From contig NZ_AP018227.1 of NCBI RefSeq assembly GCF_002368095.1, positions 248,001 to 312,000 on the forward strand: a stretch of 64,000 nucleotides of DNA, read 5' to 3'. Below the pieces are notes generated by a model. That model had not been told where the DNA came from, ran no database searches, and was given only the letters and a program-made list of their open reading frames with translations. Origin of the DNA: Calothrix parasitica NIES-267. GTDB lineage: Bacteria; Cyanobacteriota; Cyanobacteriia; Cyanobacteriales; Nostocaceae. Within the stretch, counting starts at the first letter, position 1, and the number at the start of each line of letters is the position of its first letter. Both the position numbers and the translations under genes were made by a program. This document shows, piece by piece, positions 1-9,810 of the stretch.

Positions 1-1
1 T

Positions 2-1129
2 GAGTATATAGACTATGTCGGGACCTGGGGTCCGGCTATTTGCGGTCATGCTAATCCTGAAGTAATCGCCGCACTGCATTCGGCTTTAGAGAAAGGTACC
101 AGCTTTGGTGCCCCTTGTGCATTAGAAAATGTCTTGGCGGAAATGGTTATTGATGCCGTCCCCAGCATTGAAATGGTAAGATTTGTTAATTCTGGAACGG
201 AAGCCTGCATGGCCGTGCTGAGGCTTATGCGAGCTTTTACCAAACGAGACAAAATAATTAAATTTGAAGGCTGCTATCACGGTCATGCCGATATGTTTTT
301 GGTGAAAGCAGGTTCAGGAGTCGCGACCTTGGGTTTACCCGACTCTCCAGGAGTTCCCAAATCAGTTACCGGTGACACTCTGACAGCACCTTTCAATGAT
401 TTAGAAGCGGTAAAAGTATTATTTGAAGAAAATCGTGGTGAAATTGCTGGAGTAATTTTAGAGCCGGTGGTCGGAAACTCTGGTTTTGTTCCTCCCGATG
501 CAGGATTTTTAGAAGGACTGCGTGAAATCACCAGCGAACATGGTGCATTATTAGTATTTGATGAAGTTATGACGGGCTTCCGTATCTCTTACGGTGGCGC
601 TCAAGAGAAGTTTGGTGTGACCCCGGATTTAACTACCTTGGGTAAAATTATTGGTGGTGGCTTACCTGTAGGAGCCTACGGTGGTCGTCGAGATATCATG
701 TCGATGGTTGCACCGGCAGGACCTATGTATCAAGCTGGAACCTTGAGTGGAAATCCTTTGGCAATGACTGCGGGAATCAAAACATTGGAATTGCTGCAAA
801 AACCCGGTACTTACGATTACTTAGAGCAAATCACCAAAAAGTTAGCGGATGGCTTAGTAGAAGTTGCTCGCGAAACTGGTCATGCTACTTGTGGTGGTAA
901 TATCAGCGGAATGTTTGGTATGTTCTTCACTAAAGGTCCGGTTCATAACTATGAAGATGCTAAAGCTTCAGATACGGCTAAATTTGGACGCTTCCATCGT
1001 GGAATGTTAGAACATGGTATTTATTTAGCACCTTCTCAATTTGAAGCTGGTTTTACCTCCATAGCTCATACCCAAGAGGATATTGAACGAACTTTACAAG
1101 CTGCGCGAGAAGTAATGTCTGGATTGTAG
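2..1129 (+). CDS. hemL: Glutamate-1-semialdehyde 2,1-aminomutase, 5' end missing
   Basis: This PLP enzyme converts glutamate-1-semialdehyde to 5-aminolevulinate, the committed precursor of heme, chlorophyll and bilins. The frame is open to the left window edge, so about 50 N-terminal residues of a roughly 430-residue protein are missing and the visible part (375 codons) begins inside the protein at [15 protein letters not shown]. Family signatures seen are [35 protein letters not shown] and the PLP-lysine motif [13 protein letters not shown] (Lys codon at 644-646). The first internal ATG at 134 is not the start, because conserved HemL sequence lies upstream of it. A strong hairpin terminator follows 30 bases downstream. 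Identification is secure from motif content. Confidence 0.97.
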   Translation, partial: EYIDYVGTWGPAICGHANPEVIAALHSALEKGTSFGAPCALENVLAEMVIDAVPSIEMVRFVNSGTEACMAVLRLMRAFTKRDKIIKFEGCYHGHADMFLVKAGSGVATLGLPDSPGVPKSVTGDTLTAPFNDLEAVKVLFEENRGEIAGVILEPVVGNSGFVPPDAGFLEGLREITSEHGALLVFDEVMTGFRISYGGAQEKFGVTPDLTTLGKIIGGGLPVGAYGGRRDIMSMVAPAGPMYQAGTLSGNPLAMTAGIKTLELLQKPGTYDYLEQITKKLADGLVEVARETGHATCGGNISGMFGMFFTKGPVHNYEDAKASDTAKFGRFHRGMLEHGIYLAPSQFEAGFTSIAHTQEDIERTLQAAREVMSGL

Positions 1130-1160
1130 AAACTAATTACAGTCAAATCTTCATATACTT

Positions 1161-1200
1161 ATCAATCCCGTCTAACAAATAAGACGGGATTGATGTTTTT
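1161..1200 (+). terminator. Rho-independent terminator of hemL
   Basis: A 13-bp stem (1161-1173 paired with 1182-1194) closes an 8-nt loop and is followed by GTTTTT. It lies about 30 bases after the hemL stop and just before the convergent metallothionein gene, whose 3' end it may also serve. Confidence 0.85.
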
Positions 1201-1230
1201 AAGAATAATTGAGGTGTATTAATCAAAGTA

Positions 1231-1398
1231 TTAATTACAGCCGCAACCGCTTTGGGCACAACCCGTCATGTTTTTATGACCTTCAGCGCAAGCTCTAGAA
1301 CAGTAATATTGACCATCTTTGCTGATTGCACTGTCTACTTTCACAATACACAAGCATTTCTCGCATGCACATTTCATTAAATCTACAGTAGTTGTCAT
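1231..1398 (-). CDS. smtA: Bacterial metallothionein, SmtA/BmtA family
   Basis: A 55-residue cytosolic Zn/Cd-binding protein. It has nine cysteines (10, 12, 15, 17, 33, 37, 47, 52, 54) and His41, arranged as CACEKCLC, YYCSRAC and GCGCN. This is the pattern of cyanobacterial SmtA, whose cluster holds four zinc ions. The frame opens 18 codons further upstream, but the ATG at 1398 is preferred: it has GGAG at about the right distance and gives the usual family length. A SmtB-type operator lies 44-57 bases upstream, which predicts zinc-induced expression. No smtB repressor gene lies next to it in the window. The gene is convergent with hemL. Confidence 0.93.
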   Translation of the reverse strand: MTTTVDLMKCACEKCLCIVKVDSAISKDGQYYCSRACAEGHKNMTGCAQSGCGCN

Positions 1399-1441
1399 TT
1401 TTTTCTCCGATAGATACTTTTTAAACAGCTTATAGAATATC

Positions 1442-1455
1442 TGAACAGACATTCA
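1442..1455 (-). promoter_or_regulatory. SmtB/ArsR-type operator upstream of metallothionein
   Basis: TGAACAGACATTCA matches the core TGAACA-N2-TATTCA inverted repeat (12-2-12 type) known from smt operator-promoters bound by the zinc-responsive repressor SmtB. It differs at one base in the right half. It sits 44-57 bases before the metallothionein start, a position suited to overlap the promoter. Function is inferred from motif and position. Confidence 0.7.
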
Positions 1456-1850
1456 TGTATTGGATATTAGCATATTTTTTTGTTACTGCAATAAATATAA
1501 ATTAATGCAGGCTAGGCTAGCCTAGGTGAAAATCCCGGAGCAATAATTGAGAGAACGATTTGCAGGAAAAAAATTTGATTGAGGACAATTTATTAAATAT
1601 TAGAAGCTGTATACGATTGCGATATGATTTTAGCTTTCAAAGAAAATTAACAATAAATAATTAAAAATCAATCGAGACGTTCTAAAAATTACGTATATAC
1701 ACTATAGGTTATTCAAATATTACGTAAACTTTAAAAACTCTTCAAAACAAACCCAGCAATTTGCACCTGGCACATGATTATTCATATCTCAATAATAGAA
1801 ATAGAGTAATTGCTCCCCGTTATTATTTTTTTGTAGCGAGTTGACAGTGC
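1456..1850. other. Intergenic spacer with a 14-bp palindrome
   Basis: AT-rich spacer between the divergent metallothionein and kinase genes. The only structure noticed is the perfect palindrome CTAGGCTAGCCTAG at 1512-1525. No coding frame is convincing. Confidence 0.5.
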
Positions 1851-3467
1851 ATGAGCTACTGCTTAAATCCGAACTGTCCCAACCCAGAAAACTTAGCTTT
1901 CAGTGAACGATGTCAATCTTGTGGGGCGCGAATATTGTTGCGCGAGCGTTACCGGGTTAGTAAATCCCTTGGTCAAGGTGGCTTTGGAGCGACCTTTCTC
2001 GCACAAGATGAAGCTTTACCAGGAGAACCAAGTTGTGTAATCAAGCAGCTACGTCCTTCCGGAACTGCACCCCATGTTTTGCAGATGGCACGGGAATTAT
2101 TTGAGCGAGAAGCTGTAACCCTGGGTCGAATTGGGAATCATCCCCAAGTTCCACGTTTATTAGATTATTTCGAAGACCGCGAACATTTTTATTTAATTCA
2201 GGAATATGTTCATGGTTCAACCATACAACAGGAGGTGAAACATACCGGAGTATCAACAGAGGCAGGAGTAAAGCAATTTTTAAGCGAAATCCTACCATTA
2301 CTACAATATATTCACTCCCAGAAAGTAATCCACCGAGATATTAAGCCTGCCAACTTGATTCGTCGCGCTCAAGATGCCAGATTGGTTTTGATAGACTTTG
2401 GTGCCGTCAAAAATCAAGTCAGCCAAACAGCTGCGATGCAATCAGGGCACACAGCATTAACCGCTTACGCTATTGGTACTCCAGGTTTTGCACCTCCAGA
2501 ACAAATGGCTATGCGCCCAGTTTATGGTAGCGATATTTATGCTTTGGGAATTACGTGTATATATTTGCTGACTGGTAAATCTCCTAAAGATTTAGAATAT
2601 AATCCGGCAACCGGTGAGGTGATGTGGCAACACCTAGTACATGCGAGCGATCACTTTGCTCAAGTGCTAGGGAAGATGATGGATGTGTCGGTTCATAATC
2701 GTTATCAGTCGGCTGATGAAGTACTAAGAGCCTTAGAGATGGAGCCTTACTTAGATAGTTTGGCTTCTGGTTTGGCGGCTCCTTCTAATAATAGTAGCCC
2801 CAGAACTTCCACGGGTGTTGTAGATGGTACAAATACCACGAACAACTCATCTACTAGTTTCTCTAGTGCTGGAGTAGCTCAAGTAGCAGCAGCTATTCGT
2901 GCTAGAAAAGCGAAAACTGCTTCTGGTACAGCAGTGCGAACACGAAGAGACAAAAATAACGTTTTGACATCAAAAACAGCAGCCTCTGTATCCAATTCAG
3001 GTAAATCTTACTCTGGAAAATCACAAGCACAACAGCGTCGTTTAAATTCTGAAAGCTTACTTACAGCTTATTTAAAGGGAAGAAGAGATTTTGCTTTACA
3101 TAATTTGAGTTTGTTGAATTTACAAGGCTCTGATTTATCAGAAACAAATTTTCATTCTTCTAAATTTGAAAAAACTAATCTTCAAAGCGCAAATCTTTAT
3201 AACAGCGACTTTGGGAGAGCTAATTTAAGTAAAGCCAATCTTAGGGATGCTAATTTAAGTAAAGCCTACTTTAATCATGCTGATTTGGAATTAGCTGACC
3301 TTCGTGGTGCAGACCTTAGTTATGCTCATTTAAGCAATGCTAATCTCCGTGGTGCTAATTTGTGTGGTGCCAATCTTACTGGAGCTAAGATAAATCCCGA
3401 ACAGTTAGCATTAGCTAAAACTAATTGGATGACTGTACGTCCTAATGGAAGAAGAGGTTTATTATGA
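1851..3467 (+). CDS. Ser/Thr protein kinase with N-terminal Cys4 motif and C-terminal pentapeptide repeats (SpkB-like)
   Basis: A 538-residue eukaryotic-type kinase. Residues 4, 9, 21 and 24 are cysteines in a zinc-ribbon-like lead. The kinase core follows: glycine loop GQGGFG at 41-46, VIK with the ATP lysine at 65, catalytic HRDIKPANL near 161, DFG near 178 and PPEQ activation-segment end. A Ser/Thr-rich linker (about 300-400) leads to a run of A(N/D)L-type pentapeptide repeats at about 415-515, predicted to form a right-handed beta-helix for protein contacts. The Cys motif plus kinase plus pentapeptide order is that of Synechocystis SpkB, linked to motility and oxidative stress. Substrates here are unknown. 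No transmembrane segment is evident, so it is probably cytosolic. Confidence 0.92.
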   Translation: MSYCLNPNCPNPENLAFSERCQSCGARILLRERYRVSKSLGQGGFGATFLAQDEALPGEPSCVIKQLRPSGTAPHVLQMARELFEREAVTLGRIGNHPQVPRLLDYFEDREHFYLIQEYVHGSTIQQEVKHTGVSTEAGVKQFLSEILPLLQYIHSQKVIHRDIKPANLIRRAQDARLVLIDFGAVKNQVSQTAAMQSGHTALTAYAIGTPGFAPPEQMAMRPVYGSDIYALGITCIYLLTGKSPKDLEYNPATGEVMWQHLVHASDHFAQVLGKMMDVSVHNRYQSADEVLRALEMEPYLDSLASGLAAPSNNSSPRTSTGVVDGTNTTNNSSTSFSSAGVAQVAAAIRARKAKTASGTAVRTRRDKNNVLTSKTAASVSNSGKSYSGKSQAQQRRLNSESLLTAYLKGRRDFALHNLSLLNLQGSDLSETNFHSSKFEKTNLQSANLYNSDFGRANLSKANLRDANLSKAYFNHADLELADLRGADLSYAHLSNANLRGANLCGANLTGAKINPEQLALAKTNWMTVRPNGRRGLL

Positions 3468-4788
3468 TTTGGAATTAAAATTAAACGCTTACTTGTTTTG
3501 ATTTAATTTCAATCATTATCAACCTCAACAACCTTGATATATTTGATAAAGGACAAATTAGGCAAAAGTTATTGTTAGTTCAAAATACAAATTAAAAAAT
3601 AACTGAAATAATATTTATAGCAGTGATGCTACAGTATTCTAAACTTTAGCGATTTGTTTAATAGCTATCAAGAAATAATTTTTATAAGTAATTAAATTCT
3701 AAACATACATAAATAATTTTATGAAATAAGTATTTTGCGATTAAATTTATATAAATAAAATTTCTCTATAAATCTTGAAAATTAGGATTAATATAGAGAA
3801 ATATTTTGATTTAACTTAATTTTTTTTAGTCGGAGTTCCTTTAGCAATAAATACGTTTTATTTTGAATGCATTTTTAATATCAAGAGTATAGCCTGGACG
3901 CATCAGGACATCAAGAAGTCCATAATATTTTTAACTAAATTTAATTTTCGCTGTGCTCTGTGTGGGTAAATACTACAGAACCTACACAGAAATAACGTAA
4001 TTGCGTATGACAAACTATAGCCGCCCATACCTACAACATTGCGTTTGGGTCGTAATGACCATTTTTAATTACGTAAGTCCTATCTCAGTATAGGCACGAG
4101 TAAAATAGACCTTTCCAAATTATGCGGATGAAGTGTTTATTTCGATTGGCTTGACTAGCAGTGCTTCGTCCCTGCAACACTGCAATAGAAGTATAAATTT
4201 GATATACATATAATTCATTGCTTAATTGCTTAGATAATATAATCTATAGTTATTGATATATTCCTTCAGATTTAATTAGTTTTCAAAATCTAGACTAAAT
4301 ATTATAAAAAATATATCCAAAGTTATACATAAACAGCTTTATTTTCCGAAACTTCTACTCTAAGGCTGATTACGTTAGAAAATAACTTAAGATATTTTGA
4401 ATAAATAATTTCCATTCCAGTCAGGAACTAGAGTATAATATAAAACAATTACCTAGGTAGTAATGTTCATTCGATTAATGCCTTGTTATACTGCATGACA
4501 ATGGTGCTGCTAATAACTATAAAAGATAGATAAAATTAGATTTTAATGTTTTTTGTATGGTGCGTTTTTTACTCTTATTTGATAAGAATGCGTTTATTAC
4601 GTAAGATAGGTCTGCTATTTATTTTAGTAAAAATGCCCCAATACTTAATGTAAAGCCGCTTAATTCAATAAGTATTGAGGAAAATAACGCCTCCTTGGTT
4701 AAATTTATCCTAGAGAAAGGCGTACATTCTATGAAAGCACGGAAACACAAATCATTTAATTCTGGTTTGAGACTGAAACCAAATAGTC
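3468..4788. other. 1.3-kb non-coding region
   Basis: A long AT-rich stretch with no plausible ORF. Noted items are a degenerate remnant resembling the AGGACTTACGCAA element family around 3995-4085 (including TTACGTAAGTCCT) and a 9-10 bp inverted repeat at about 4639-4677 (CAATACTTA and TAAGTATTG). A pseudogene too decayed to recognise, or an unannotated RNA, cannot be excluded. Confidence 0.5.
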
Positions 4789-5646
4789 ATGAGCAATATT
4801 AGCAAGTTAAAATTTTTCTCAGAAAAAGGCTCATCTACAACTCCCGAATCTATACCGGAAGAGCTAAAAGAGCGATTAAGTTTATATCAGCTTTTCGCAA
4901 AATTATATGAAAATCATGGCAGTCTCTTAGAGCAGATTCTTAAATCAGAAAACTTATCGCTTACTCCGATGAATCTAGCGCAGTCGTATTATATGCAGGC
5001 TGTTCTGAATGGGGAAGATGTTTACATAACAACTAACTTATGTGGTAAAAGTCAGAGCTTGGGACAGTCTCAAAATACTTGGACTATCGGACGCGATCGC
5101 ACAAGTGGAATAAATATCAATAATAAGTATATATCTCGTCACCATGCTGCTGTTCGATACGTCGAGCAGGAGAGTCATCGTAATGAATCGTCTACTGAGA
5201 TTGAGACAAATGGTGTGTTTTATTTAGTAGACTTTAACAGCACTAATGGGACTTATATTAATGGTGAACAGATTTATCGACCAACCAAGCTTGAGGAAGG
5301 AGATATTATTCGGATAGGTAATATAACTTTTTCATTTTTCATAAATCATAGCTATTCTGTTCTACCTACAGTGGCAATTGAGTTATTGATGCAGTTAGTA
5401 CCTAAAACAGATGATATGAAGATTCTTAAGAATAAAGCAGAAACATTAAATCAATATCACAAAAACAAAACTAAAACTCGAAAGCTGGAAAATAGGGAGC
5501 TTATTCAAGAAGAAATCAAAGATGAAACAGTAGCTCGGATGAAGACTTTTGAAGAGCAGTTAAGTCAGGAATGGAAATCTGGCGTTTTAGACCGTTTTTA
5601 TAGTAAGCAAATAGCTACAAAATCTGTAATCGGAGGCAGCAAATAG
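4789..5646 (+). CDS. FHA-domain protein
   Basis: A 285-residue protein with one forkhead-associated (phosphothreonine-binding) domain at about residues 97-185. The diagnostic motifs TWTIGRDR, YISRHHAAV and NSTNGTYING are all present. The N-terminal 90 residues are helical without a recognised domain. The C-terminal 90 are Lys/Glu-rich and probably coiled coil (KNKTKTRKLENRELIQEE). FHA domains read Thr phosphorylation by Ser/Thr kinases, and an SpkB-like kinase gene lies 1.3 kb upstream on the same strand. A signalling partnership is possible but unproven. The HIP1 octamer GCGATCGC lies inside the FHA coding region. Confidence 0.9.
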   Translation: MSNISKLKFFSEKGSSTTPESIPEELKERLSLYQLFAKLYENHGSLLEQILKSENLSLTPMNLAQSYYMQAVLNGEDVYITTNLCGKSQSLGQSQNTWTIGRDRTSGININNKYISRHHAAVRYVEQESHRNESSTEIETNGVFYLVDFNSTNGTYINGEQIYRPTKLEEGDIIRIGNITFSFFINHSYSVLPTVAIELLMQLVPKTDDMKILKNKAETLNQYHKNKTKTRKLENRELIQEEIKDETVARMKTFEEQLSQEWKSGVLDRFYSKQIATKSVIGGSK

Positions 5647-5910
5647 AAAAGAATAATGTGTTTATCAAAAATATTTATTATTCACCATAACAAGACATAT
5701 CTAATTAGATATGTATCAAAATATAAATCTTCAAACTAATTAATATTTAGACACCTAGAAGTTTATGGAAGATATAGTGCGGAAACAATCTAAATAAAAA
5801 TGTAAATTGCCTCCGCAGGAATTACCAATTAACTATTAATCCAATTAATTATTAATTAGTTTCACAAATATAATTAAGTCCTCATCACGGACATAATTAA
5901 TGATGCGATG

Positions 5911-6990
5911 TTATTCTTCGTCTAATTCTTCATCATCGTCATCATCATCATCACTTGGCTGTCCTACGGAGTTAGCGGAAACAACAGCACCCAAGTCTAA
6001 CTTTTCAAGAACTTTCAGCCTAATTTCTTCAAGCAGTTCTGGCTTTTCCTCAAGATATTTAATAGCGTTGTCTCTTCCCTGAGAAATGTTATCGCCGTTG
6101 TAACTGTACCAAGCTCCTTTACGATTAATAACACTAGTTTCTTCTGCCAGGTCAACAATACAGCCCAAAGTGGAAATACCTTTACCGAAGATAACGTCAA
6201 ACTCGGCAATTCTGAAAGGTGGTGCAACCTTATTTTTAGCAACCTTGACTTTGACACGAATACCAAATTCTTCCGTACCTTTTTTCAAGGTTTGAATGCG
6301 TCGAATGTCCAGACGCACGGAAGAGTAATATTTCAAAGCGTTACCACCAGTGGTGGTTTCTGGGTTACCGTAGCTAATACCAATTTTCATACGCAACTGG
6401 TTAATAAACATGACCGTACAGCCAGATTTACCAATGTTGCCGGTAATTTTACGTAATGCTTGGCTCATCAATCGTGCTTGAAGACCGACGTGAGTGTCCC
6501 CCATGTCCCCTTCAATTTCTGCGCGAGGAACCAATGCTGCTACCGAGTCAATAACCACAATATCAACCGCAGCAGAACGTACTAACTGATCTACGATTTC
6601 CAGAGCAGCTTCTCCAGTGTCTGGCTGAGATATTAACAAGTTCTCAATATCAACACCCAAAGCAGCAGCATAAGTCGGGTCAAGAGCATGTTCTGCGTCT
6701 ACATAAGCTGCAATACCACCTTCTTTCTGTACCTCAGCTACCGCATGCAGCGCTACAGTTGTTTTACCAGAACTTTCAGGGCCGTAAATTTCAACTACTC
6801 GTCCTTTGGGTAAACCGCCACCTAATGCTAAATCTAAAGTAAGTGCTCCAGTGGAAATTGTCTCAACACGCATACGGGTCGCATCCCCGAGACGCATGAT
6901 TGTACCTTTACCGAAAGTTCGCTCTATCTGGTTAAGAACCATACCCAGCGCTTTTTGCTTACCTGCATTTTCTGTATTAGTAGCCGCCAT
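5911..6990 (-). CDS. recA: Recombinase A
   Basis: RecA (359 residues) forms filaments on single-stranded DNA, drives homologous strand exchange and stimulates LexA self-cleavage. Walker [10 protein letters not shown] is near residue 70, followed by the conserved [26 protein letters not shown] and INQLRMKIG segments, and the C-terminus ends in the usual acidic tail (a run of Asp/Glu). The ATG at 6990 is preceded by AGAGG. A LexA-like box lies about 50 bases upstream. It appears monocistronic. Confidence 0.98.
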   Translation of the reverse strand: MAATNTENAGKQKALGMVLNQIERTFGKGTIMRLGDATRMRVETISTGALTLDLALGGGLPKGRVVEIYGPESSGKTTVALHAVAEVQKEGGIAAYVDAEHALDPTYAAALGVDIENLLISQPDTGEAALEIVDQLVRSAAVDIVVIDSVAALVPRAEIEGDMGDTHVGLQARLMSQALRKITGNIGKSGCTVMFINQLRMKIGISYGNPETTTGGNALKYYSSVRLDIRRIQTLKKGTEEFGIRVKVKVAKNKVAPPFRIAEFDVIFGKGISTLGCIVDLAEETSVINRKGAWYSYNGDNISQGRDNAIKYLEEKPELLEEIRLKVLEKLDLGAVVSANSVGQPSDDDDDDDEELDEE

Positions 6991-7499
6991 TTGAACCTCT
7001 AAATATATGACTTTGGGGGTTTTTTGATAATCTTAATAGAACAGATATACTATCATGCCATCTTAGCACTAGCGAACGCTATATAGCTTAGCTAGGTATT
7101 CAGGAATCTTGAAATCGATGACCAGTCTGGGTTTCGGATGAATATTTATTGTCTAAGTTGGTTATGAGATAGTCGCGACTGTGAAAAAATAATTTTACAT
7201 GTATTTACAAAATATGGCTTGAGCCTGCTTGTTGATTTTTCCTAACTCTCGGACGCTACTAAATGTTAGATGATTTTATATAGCCGAAAGTGAATATTGA
7301 CCAAATTTAAATCAGTAACTTGTACTTCTTTGAGTAGAACTTGACCGATTTTGAATTACTTAGATGTGTACTATAGTACTCGTCGGGGTGATTTGTTGTA
7401 GCTGAATTAAATCTTTAATTTAGATTGTATCCGCAACGGAACCGGGAAAATATTAGAAAATATTAATTTATGCTGCTTTGCATTACAGAAGGCATAAAG
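6991..7499. other. Intergenic region upstream of recA
   Basis: About 500 bases between recA and the adenylate kinase gene, with no coding frame. It contains the recA promoter region with a LexA-like box at 7038-7051. Nothing else was recognised. Confidence 0.5.
7038..7051 (-). promoter_or_regulatory. LexA-like box of recA
   Basis: On the recA strand this reads AGTATATCTGTTCT. It fits the cyanobacterial LexA consensus RGTACNNNDGTWCB at 13 of 14 positions (T for C at position 5). It lies 48-61 bases before the recA ATG. Regulation by LexA is inferred; some cyanobacterial LexA proteins do not control an SOS response. Confidence 0.5.
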
Positions 7500-8066
7500 T
7501 TATATCGGAGCCTCAGTATTTGAAAGTAATGTAATAATATTATGCTCTACGGCTTCTGGGGATTCGTTGCCATCAATAGTCAACAAACGATGACGGCGGT
7601 CATAATATTCTAATATAGGAACCGTCCGGTCATAGAAAAGTTCAACTCGACGCTGAACTATTTCAGGCTGGTCATCGGGCTGAGACCGCGCTTTTGAACG
7701 ACTTAGCATCACGGCTTGCGAAGTTTGTAGATATATAGCGTAATTTAACTTTTGTCCTAGTTCATCAAGCAAAAAGTCTAATTCTTCGGCTTGAAATGCT
7801 GTACGAGGATAGCCTTCTAAAACCCAACCTTTGTTAAAATTGGGCTGCTGTAAATGATTGCGAATTAAATTAATCATTAATTCATCAGAGACTAATTCAC
7901 CCGTTGCGATAGCATATCTTGCATTTTCGGCTAATGCGCCTAATCTTGATGTAGCCTGCCTTAAAATTTCACCTGTGGAAATTGTAGGTACGTTAAAGTG
8001 TCTGCTGAGATTTTGCGCTTGAGTACTTTTACCCGAACCAGAACCTCCTAAAATCACAAATCTCAT
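7500..8066 (-). CDS. adk: Adenylate kinase family protein
   Basis: A nucleoside monophosphate kinase that transfers phosphate from ATP to AMP. The chosen ATG at 8066 gives 188 residues starting MRFVILGGSGSGKST (Walker A). The frame opens at 8090, but AGAGGAG lies at a proper distance before 8066. The AMP-site segments TGEILRQ and LEGYPRTAFQAEELD (in place of the usual GFPRT) are present, as are the LID-flanking arginines RSQPDDQPEIVQRR. The LID is short, as in non-zinc bacterial enzymes. The GYPRT substitution and degenerate first motif suggest the second adenylate kinase paralogue seen in cyanobacteria rather than the one in the ribosomal protein operon. Substrate preference is not settled by sequence. 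Confidence 0.85.
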   Translation of the reverse strand: MRFVILGGSGSGKSTQAQNLSRHFNVPTISTGEILRQATSRLGALAENARYAIATGELVSDELMINLIRNHLQQPNFNKGWVLEGYPRTAFQAEELDFLLDELGQKLNYAIYLQTSQAVMLSRSKARSQPDDQPEIVQRRVELFYDRTVPILEYYDRRHRLLTIDGNESPEAVEHNIITLLSNTEAPI

Positions 8067-8440
8067 AGTACAATCTACTCCTCTAAACATGATTCAATTT
8101 ATATGATTTGAAATATTTATTCCTTACGTTATAAGCGCGACAGAAGAATAGTCTCCTTATATGGCTGAATTTTTTATTTACAATGTGGGCATTTTAAGCC
8201 TTATTGATAAATTAACCTTTAAAACAAAAAACGTTTTTATTTTTACCGGCTCTTGCTTTTATGACAATATAAATATAAATTTTAATAGCTATTGACTTAA
8301 ACGCAAACGTAGTGATTGACTAAGAATGCACCCAATCTCTCATTGCGATATACTTCTGTGACTGAACTTAACTTGCAAGTAATTTTGTAAGATACTTTTT
8401 CAGCAAAAATACTGAATCACTGTGTTTTTTTCATTAATTT
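8067..8440. other. Intergenic spacer between divergent genes
   Basis: About 370 bases of AT-rich DNA between the divergent adk and CobO-like genes. It presumably holds both promoters. No distinct motif or ORF was recognised. Confidence 0.4.
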
Positions 8441-8977
8441 ATGGTTGCTCAGCTAGAAAATAATAGTGTAAATTCGACCGTTAGTTTATCACATACAGTT
8501 CAAGGAATAGTACAAGTTTTTACTAGCTCTTCCCGTAGCTTTTTTACCGGTGTAATGGCACAAGCACTGAGAATTGCCGGTCAAGGTACGCCAGTTCTAA
8601 TAGTGCAATTCCTTAAAGGTGGTATTCATCAGGGACAAAACAACCCCGTTGTGTTAGGGCAAAATTTGAATTGGATTCGATGTGACTTACCACGTTGTAT
8701 CGATACACCCCAATTGGACGATACTGAAATCGAAGCCTTACATTCATTGTGGCAATATACGCTGCGTGTGGTGAATGAAGGAAAGTACTCTATGGTTGTA
8801 CTTGATGAATTAAGCCTAGCAATGAACTTTGGTTTAATTCCGGAAATAGAAGTTTTAGAATTTTTGAGCAAGCGTCCTCAAAATCTTGACATAATTCTTA
8901 CGGGAGCGGAAATGCCTAAATCTATTTTGGATTTAGCAGACGAAATAACAGAAATTCGTCGTCCGAATCGCTTGTAG
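8441..8977 (+). CDS. CobO/BtuR-like P-loop protein with degenerate Walker A
   Basis: A 178-residue protein whose fold segments match corrinoid adenosyltransferase (CobO/BtuR): VQVFTSSSRSFFTGVMAQAL, GTPVLIVQFLKGG, MVVLDEL (Walker B, about 121-127), ILTGAEMPKSILDLADEITE. The Walker A site that should read like TGNGKGKT is instead TSSSRSFFTG, lacking the phosphate-binding lysine. ATP binding in the usual way is therefore doubtful, and corrinoid adenosylation is unlikely or altered. Similar P-loop-like proteins are annotated across cyanobacteria without known function. The next gene (dcd) follows 120 bases later on the same strand. Confidence 0.7.
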   Translation: MVAQLENNSVNSTVSLSHTVQGIVQVFTSSSRSFFTGVMAQALRIAGQGTPVLIVQFLKGGIHQGQNNPVVLGQNLNWIRCDLPRCIDTPQLDDTEIEALHSLWQYTLRVVNEGKYSMVVLDELSLAMNFGLIPEIEVLEFLSKRPQNLDIILTGAEMPKSILDLADEITEIRRPNRL

Positions 8978-9097
8978 GAGATATGAAGGGACAAAGAAAT
9001 AAGAAGAAAATTCGGAGTTAAGAGTTATTAGATTTTTTCATTTGACCTTCGACCTTTGAAATTTAACCTGTAACCTTTGACCTGTGATTATTAGGCT

Positions 9098-9697
9098 GTG
9101 ATTAAAAACGATATTTGGATTTCTAAAATGGCTCAGAAGGGTATGATTAATCCTTTTGAAGCAAGTCTAATTAGAGAGATTAAATGCGACGAAGATAGCT
9201 TAAATCGTCGCGTTATTAGTTATGGTTTGTCTTCCTACGGTTACGATATTCGTCTTTCCCCTACGGAATTTCGTATATTTAGACATATTCCTGGGACTGT
9301 AGTAGACCCGAAAAATTTTAAGGAGCAAAATCTAGAATCAACAGCGTTACACTCTTCGGTAGAGGGAGATTATTTTATCTTACCTGCTCATTCTTATGGG
9401 TTAGGTGTTGCTTTGGAAAGACTGGAAGTTCCAGATAATATTTCGGTAATTTGCATCGGTAAATCTACATATGCTCGCTGTGGAATAATCGCCAATCTTA
9501 CACCTGCTGAGGCTGCGTGGCGCGGTCATTTGACTTTAGAATTTTCTAATTCTTCAAGTGCTGACTGTCGCATCTACGCTAATGAAGGTGTAGTGCAATT
9601 ATTATTTTTGGAAGGTGAACCTTGCGCTATTAGTTATGAAGCTAGGCAAGGTAAATATCAAGACCAGCCTGAAAAAGTGACTATAGCCAGAATATAA
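9098..9697 (+). CDS. dcd: dCTP deaminase
   Basis: Deaminates dCTP to dUTP, the route to dTMP in organisms of this type. The protein has 199 residues, near the family norm of about 190-200. It starts at a GTG (9098) reading MIKNDIWISKMAQKGMINPF, which aligns with dCTP deaminases from residue 1. Signatures are SYGLSSYGYDIR, PAHSYGLGVALE, GKSTYARCGI and the HLTLEFSN segment; the catalytic Glu follows TPAEAAWRG. A thymidylate synthase gene of the ThyX type lies convergent just downstream, so two steps of pyrimidine deoxynucleotide synthesis sit side by side. Confidence 0.95.
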   Translation: MIKNDIWISKMAQKGMINPFEASLIREIKCDEDSLNRRVISYGLSSYGYDIRLSPTEFRIFRHIPGTVVDPKNFKEQNLESTALHSSVEGDYFILPAHSYGLGVALERLEVPDNISVICIGKSTYARCGIIANLTPAEAAWRGHLTLEFSNSSSADCRIYANEGVVQLLFLEGEPCAISYEARQGKYQDQPEKVTIARI

Positions 9698-9785
9698 GTC
9701 AGTTAGCAGTTAGCAATGAGCAGTTATCAGTTTTAATGTAGTTAATAAATTCTTAACTGTTCATTGTTAGTTGTTAATTGACGAT
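9698..9785. repeat. STRR-like heptamer repeats between dcd and thyX
   Basis: The spacer contains degenerate heptameric words of the GTTAGCA/GTTATCA/GTTAATT type (starting AGTCAGTTAGCAGTTAGCA), typical of short tandemly repeated repetitive sequences of filamentous cyanobacteria. Confidence 0.6.
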
Positions 9786-9810
9786 CCACACTGTAAGGGT
9801 GAGCAGCTGA

